Positions 58,536 through 64,000 of a DNA stretch of 64,000 bases are shown here, piece by piece (the stretch's first letter is position 1; each line of letters starts with the position of its first letter). This DNA comes from Pholis gunnellus. Lineage: Eukaryota > Chordata > Actinopteri > Perciformes > Pholidae. The notes under the pieces are model-generated. The model was given only the letters and a program-made list of their open reading frames with translations. It made no database searches and had not been told where the DNA came from. The position numbers and the translations under genes are program-made. The stretch covers positions 5,506,001 through 5,570,000 of the forward strand of contig OU342823.1 of assembly GCA_910591455.2 (NCBI GenBank), written 5' to 3'.

Positions 58536-60624
58536 AGTACAGATCTCTAGTTGAGCGGCAGTCAGACGAGGTATAGTGGGTGTATTTCTTTTTAAAATGT
58601 CAGGACCTGGCAGGCTGGAGAGTTGTTAGTATGGTTGTTATCCCTGGAGGGGAAGGTCTTTGTTCAAATGTATTTTTCTGTTTTTCAGGGTGACCTCCCG
58701 CTTTAAACCTGGTACAGCGTCTCTCATGTCTGTAGGGTAGAGGAGTCACAACACACGCCTGCCCTGATTGAGATTTTTTTATTTTTCTGACCCCCGATAC
58801 ACAAGGACACACAACTTTTAAAGCGATGTGGTTTGATGCAACCTTGGCAGTGAGCTCCAAATGAGGAGGAGGAGGAGGGAAGAAAGATGAGTGATCAAGG
58901 AAAAGGAGGGCAGATAAAAGGAAAAGCAGCATGAGGCTCAGAGGCAGGTGAGCAGCAGGGAGGTTTATCTGATTTGTAACCATGCTGGAGGCAAAGTCGG
59001 TCAGTAAAGCTCTTTGGTTCTGAGTTAAACATCTCAACAACTTCGATTGGATGGAAAGTTGGCATTCATGGTTTCCAGAGGATGCATCCTCATGACTTTA
59101 GTGGGCTTCTGAATGTGTTTTAGTGCTACAAACAAGATGCATTCGGGGGGCTTTCACACCTCTCCCGTTTGGTTCAGTCAGACGATCCAGGATCCGTTTT
59201 TTCCCGGTTAGTCTGGAGTGAAAACTGTAAAATTCAACCGAACCAACCAAGACGGAACAATTGATCAAACAATAAAAACCAATCGATACAATGACAACAA
59301 AAAAATTGTATAAATAAACAAAAAAAACACTGTTAATGCTTATAATTAGTTAATAATTAAATAAGATAAATATCAGAAGCATTAAAGTGCTACATAGAAT
59401 TTGATGATGCAGGATGACCATCGCATAAACTGTCCAATCAACAGTTTACCTCTCGGCCTGTATAACTTCATGTTATCGCCCATGTTTCGCCCATCCCTAC
59501 ATGCAACACATTCCCTCTCTCCTACTCATTTTGTCCACTTGCTTCACATTTCGTATCAGATCTCCGACTGCCGCTGCCTCCATTCACAGCGTAATAAAGA
59601 CGTACTGCCTTATTGGATTTGCCACTGCTCACTCTGTTCAGCGCTGCCAAACGAGCCTGTCCTCGCGGCCAAATTTATATGCTTGGCAGCCGCTCCTCAG
59701 ATCATTGTTGGACGTAAAACGAGCCGCGGGTGGCGGAGATGGAGGAGGTGTTAAAATGAATGATTTTTCATTTTCATCCAGAAAGGATACAGTTCTGAGA
59801 CGGGACGGGAAATTAGATGTTGTGTGTGTGATTTGCCTTGGATTGTGATAGACGAGTCTGTCACATGTAACACGGGAGAATTCCCCCTTTTATTATGCAA
59901 TCTACACACTAAAAATGGGTTTTCTGTATTCTACAGTATAAGGGGATATTACTATGGAAGTCCATTTCCGCCAGTAAAAGGAAAAAAATGAGATGAAGTC
60001 TGATAGTAAAAATATCTCCATGGTAAGTCATAATTATGAGATGAAAAAGTAATAATGATATTAAAAAGTCAAAGATATGAGATAAATGTCATAATTATGA
60101 GATAAAAAGTCATATTAATGATATTAAAAAGAATAAAAATGTCATAATAACAACATTAAAAAGTCATAAATATGAGATGGAAGTAAAAATTACGAGATAA
60201 AATGTTGAAATCTTATCTTTTTCTTTGGTCTTCCATATTTCACACACTGTAGATGGTTTTCTGTATTAAACAGTATGAGGGAATTCACACATGTTCCTCA
60301 GAAGATAACTAAAGAAATCTCAGCAGCATCTCATCTACTTCACCAGTGCTCCACCGGGGCTCTAATGTCTCACCTGTTGTTTTTAAAAGTCTGGACCAGA
60401 AGTAACACGAACTGAACGACAAACCGGGCCAGCCGGCCTCTCCCTTCTGCTACATTAGGCGTCTCAGTGTGCGTTTGCCAGCGGGGAGGTTGATGGTCAC
60501 GTGGCGCAGCGGCGTCTGACCCCTTTTGACACACACACGTATACAAAGACACACACACAAACACACACACACCACACGTTTAGAACCGGAGGTTGTCGCC
60601 TGCATACAACATGTTTGAATTAGT

Positions 60625-60722
60625 GAGCTTTAGCGGTGTTGGTGAGTGTACACAGAGCCAGGCTAGCCATTTCCCCCTGCTTCCAGTCTTTATGCTAAGC
60701 TACGCTAATCGCCTCCTGGATT
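60625..60722 (+). repeat. Dispersed repeat R1, copy 3
   Basis: gagccaggctagccatttcc ... ttccagtctttatgctaagc; same family as 16495 and 43535. Confidence 0.75.
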
Positions 60723-62574
60723 TAGCTTTGTACTGAACACACAGATATGAGAGTGGTACGAATCTTTTGATCGAACTCTCAGCAAGAAAGTGAAATAAGC
60801 CTTTTTCCCCAAAAAGTCAAAAAGCTACTGATAGCACTGTGAACGATTCTTTCCAAAACCTAAAAATATTCAGTTTACAATGATGTAAAAGTGAGAAAAC
60901 AAATCTTCATATTGGAGAGTTTCTGCTTGGAAACCAATAAATTAATCAGTTATCGTGCATTAAAATGAGAATGAAACAAAAACCTGTGCTGCAACAACAT
61001 TTGAGTAGTAAATCTGACTCTTTGGGTAATGGAAACACAGCAGATACTCAGAGCAACACATTTAAGTAGCGGCCTGTTTATTGTTGTATTGGCTGTGTGA
61101 AGCATCAAAGGAGGCATGTCAGACACATCAGGTGTCCCCCTCTCTTTCTGCTCCAGACCCCCATTACCGGGGGAAGCCGATTGTTTTCCTTCTTGTGCGC
61201 ATGTTTCCACACTATTTGAATTAATTGGATTGTAAATTGATCCTACTTTTGGAGCCGAAAAAAACCCCCTGGAAGCCGGGAGCTTTGGCCGCATACAACA
61301 CTTTAATCTGAATACTTAATGTTATTAAAAGCCTCCCCCTGCTTCGCCTGTGTAGGACAGTGTGTACCTGGTAATGAGAAATAAAAATAAAAAATCCCAG
61401 AGGGCCTACTGCATTCATTGTGCACCAGCATGGTGTAATTCAGTAATGAATTGCCTTGGTGCCTGGATGGCTCTGTAATGGCTCTGAGATAAACAATGTG
61501 CTGCTGTACTTGTGTTTCCACGTGAAGAAGGTAAGCGGAGTTCAAACGGTAATGTTTTTATAACCAGAGCGTCGGGGTTATGCAGCGCCACATGTTCCTG
61601 TTTCATAGATTCATTTCGGAATAAGTCCTGAATCTAACAGGAAGAATTGATGATTAAAACGGATTCTTTTCATCATCACTCCATGTTTTTAATGTAGTAA
61701 TCCATTAATCATTCCGTCTACAAAACAAGTTCCTACAGCCCAACGTGACGTCTTTTAAATGTCTTTTTTGTTGTTGACCAAAACTAAAAACATCTACAAT
61801 GATATAAAACGGATGAATTCTGCAACCAGCAAACAATTTTTTTTGCCATTTTGTTTCATCAAATGGTTCAAATGATTGTAATTAATTAACAGTGGAAAGT
61901 ACATTTAGTCAAGTACTTTGCAGATATTGTACTTTTCATTCCACTACATTTATTTACTAACTTGTTACTTTCCTCGGCCTCTCTTATAGTAGAAATAGTA
62001 GTTTTAAGGGTAAAACTTTTCAGTATTGTATAATAAAAAAAGATTGTAAATCTCAAATATATATATATTTTTTTAATTATTTCCTATTTGGCTGATCATC
62101 TCGCGACCATGCGACACCTTGAGTATCCCAGCCCCCATGTTCAGCATCCAGCCTCCATCTGAAACTCACTTTGTGAGACTGACAACTTAAGAAAACCTTA
62201 ATTTTCTCTTAATGCCAACAACCAGTTTCAGAGTTTTTGATAATACATTTCTCATGCACCTCCGCCTCTCATCTCGCTCTGCTCTGCTCTGCACGAAGCT
62301 CGGTGGAAACGGAAAGCAGACAATGTAGATGACAGGATGAAATAGAGAAAAGAAAGAAGGGGGGGAAGCAGAGTGGTGGAGAATGAATGAGGAAGGGGGA
62401 GAGCGGGGGAAGCAAAAAGAAAAAGGATGGAGGGAGAGATAGAACGAGAAGCAAAAAGGCCAGTGAGGGAGGATGAGCCATGTCTCCCTTGTCTTGACAT
62501 TTCTCTCCGTCTCTCCTGGGAACGAATACCCCGATATAAATGTTCCAACTGATGATGGAGTGGGACAGGAGGAG

Positions 62575-62622
62575 GAGGGTGGAGGAGGAGGAGGAGGAGG
62601 AGGAGGAGGAGGAGGAGGGTGT
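62575..62622. repeat. (GGA)n trinucleotide repeat
   Basis: About 14 GGA units. It accounts for the poly-Ser/poly-Gly open frames on either strand. Confidence 0.95.
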
Positions 62623-63299
62623 TTGATTAGTTATTACGCGCAGCAGAGTCGGCCTATAATTCGGTTTCAGGTTGATGTAATTAAATGCTCCGGGTCTCAG
62701 CAGTTTTCTCGGGGCTAATTTGTTTAGGAAGCGTTGATTCCCCCCTTCCTCCCTCCTCCTCGACACCGGTGACGATAGCTCGACTCCTTTTCTGTTGCCG
62801 GTGGCCATGGCAACAGGAGGGCCCACAGGTGTCCATGTTGGTATCTGTGTCGAGCTGGCTGCTCCCTCTCACCGGGACGGATTCACATTCAGCACTCTGC
62901 ACCAGCTGCTGAAAAGAAGTTCACAAGGCTTTTTCTTTTTCTTTGTGCCAAATGAGACATCTTGCTCCGATTTAGGATTGTTTGGGGCTGGAAGCAATAT
63001 CGCCCAACACAGATCACCAATCATTGGGTTCATTTGGAGCCCTCTATTTATCGGGTAGCATTATTTATTAATCTGTTTATTTACATGCAGGCAACATATT
63101 AAATATAAAATATAAAGCGCTAAAGTTCAGCCCACCTTTAGTGCGCCGGAGCAGCCGTGGTTGAGTACGAGCACATGAGCCCAGTATTAGGCCGAATATC
63201 GATTCCCTGTATTGGTGCATCCCTGAAATACCAGGTGTAACCAGGCAGCAAACCTCCGGTTCTGCCGAGTGATGCCGATGCAGAAGTGTCTTAAAACCT

Positions 63300-63497
63300 G
63301 ATTCTGTCCACCAGGGGGCGACTCCTCTGGTTGTATAGACGTCTATGAGAAAATGACTACTTCTCTCTTGATTTATTACCTCAGTAAACATTGTAAACAT
63401 GAGTTTATGGTCTCAATCTCTAGTTTCAAGTCTTCTTCAATACAGCATGATGTTCATTTAGTAAATGATGGTCCATTTAGAGTCAAACAGACACGAA
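63300..63497. repeat. Dispersed repeat R2, copy 2
   Basis: Near-identical to 49330-49530, but the downstream half is missing and replaced by unrelated sequence after gtcaaacagac. Confidence 0.85.
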
Positions 63498-64000
63498 GCA
63501 TCGGCTTCACTCGGCAGAACCTGGTTGCCGCCAGGTGATGACAAAATAATGCCACTTTTTCCCTTTTTGGGAGATTAACTTGATTTCTTTTTGAAAGCCC
63601 TGCTGAAATAACCACACAATTTTCCAATTATTACCGGGGCAATTTGGTTATTTCGAGAGAAGCATGATTTTCTAAGGTGCCCTTTGAAAATTGCTGCCAT
63701 TACCTCTCTTATAATTCAACCACTTTGTAGCATTAAGTCTGACAGTTCTGCAGCGCCACGCCGCAGCTTTTGGGATTGGTTTTCTCCACGAGGCGTTTGA
63801 TAAAAAGGGAAAAAAGCTTTATCTGCATCCAGAGGCCTAACCCCGGTGGGTCGGGAGACTGATCCCGCAGCTCTGCTTCCTCCCAGACAGCCGATGATAA
63901 TCTGTCCACTCCTCGGGTGGCCCTGAGTGAAAGCACGAGCTGGCATTCCGATCAAACGAACCCTCTCCTGGCCGTCCTTCCTCCACTTTTCTTGGAAAAT

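Larger units (their letters stand above)
47766..64000 (+). other. Large intron or flanking DNA, no coding exon found
   Basis: Contains dispersed repeats and tracts listed separately. Stretches such as 53030-53350, 54940-55330, 57000-57350, 61120-61610 and 63540-63960 are balanced in composition, rich in TAAT-type motifs, and free of repeats seen elsewhere. They are candidates for conserved enhancers of the downstream gene. Confidence 0.35.

Noticed and set aside
60370..60570. Minus-strand stretch with an ankyrin-like GQTPLRHVTI phrase
   Set aside because: Only one short phrase, a stop soon after, and (CA)n directly upstream; no repeat pattern or splice support.
62269..62826. 185-residue minus-strand ORF with a poly-Ser run
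   Set aside because: Depends on the (GGA)n repeat; the remainder is low-complexity Leu/Ser/Pro.

Overview
The window is vertebrate nuclear DNA and almost certainly from a ray-finned (teleost) fish. The evidence is split genes with GT-AG introns and AATAAA signals, a bucky ball (buc) germ-plasm gene, a siglec-15-like receptor, a Gmr1-type Ty3/gypsy retrotransposon, hAT and Tc1/mariner elements, and dense microsatellites. Exon joins were built by hand from splice sites and checked for reading phase; every proposed CDS length divides by three.

Layout. About 0-1.3 kb: upstream flank with one doubtful exon. 1.34-5.1 kb, + strand: buc, four coding exons (816 aa). 5.5-5.9 kb, - strand: a possible terminal exon of an unknown gene. 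6.1-9.4 kb, + strand: a secreted protein joining an IgGFc-binding (FCGBP-type) domain to a C-type lectin domain (539 aa). 10.2-12.4 kb, - strand: a siglec-15-like receptor (289 aa) whose membrane segment keeps the lysine used for DAP12-type adaptor pairing. 12.5-23.3 kb: gene-poor DNA with dispersed repeats, minisatellites and a 984-bp hAT element with perfect 8-bp target duplications. 23.33-28.58 kb: a complete young LTR retrotransposon, - strand, with integrase before reverse transcriptase (Gmr1 order), a GGGAAAC slippery heptamer at the ORF1/ORF2 junction, and a capsid region resembling the SCAN domain. 28.6-33.0 kb: repeats. 33.05-36.22 kb, - strand: an unrecognised two-exon gene (129 aa) whose likely 3' UTR holds a 1.4-kb minisatellite. 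36.8-40.3 kb: a Tc1/mariner family present as a 2-kb decayed copy with a hAT element nested in it, plus a 425-bp internally deleted relative. 40.7-41.2 kb: an ORF with a 39-bp tandem repeat. 41-47 kb: repeats and a 21-bp minisatellite. 47.5-47.77 kb, + strand: a probable 5' non-coding first exon. The rest, to 64 kb, holds no recognisable coding exon and would be intron or regulatory DNA of that gene.

Two neighbouring genes (the IgGFc-binding/lectin protein and the siglec-15-like receptor) are convergent and both look like cell-surface or secreted glycan-recognition molecules. buc acts in oocyte polarity and germ-plasm assembly and has no evident functional link to them. I saw no CRISPR array, rRNA or credible tRNA gene.
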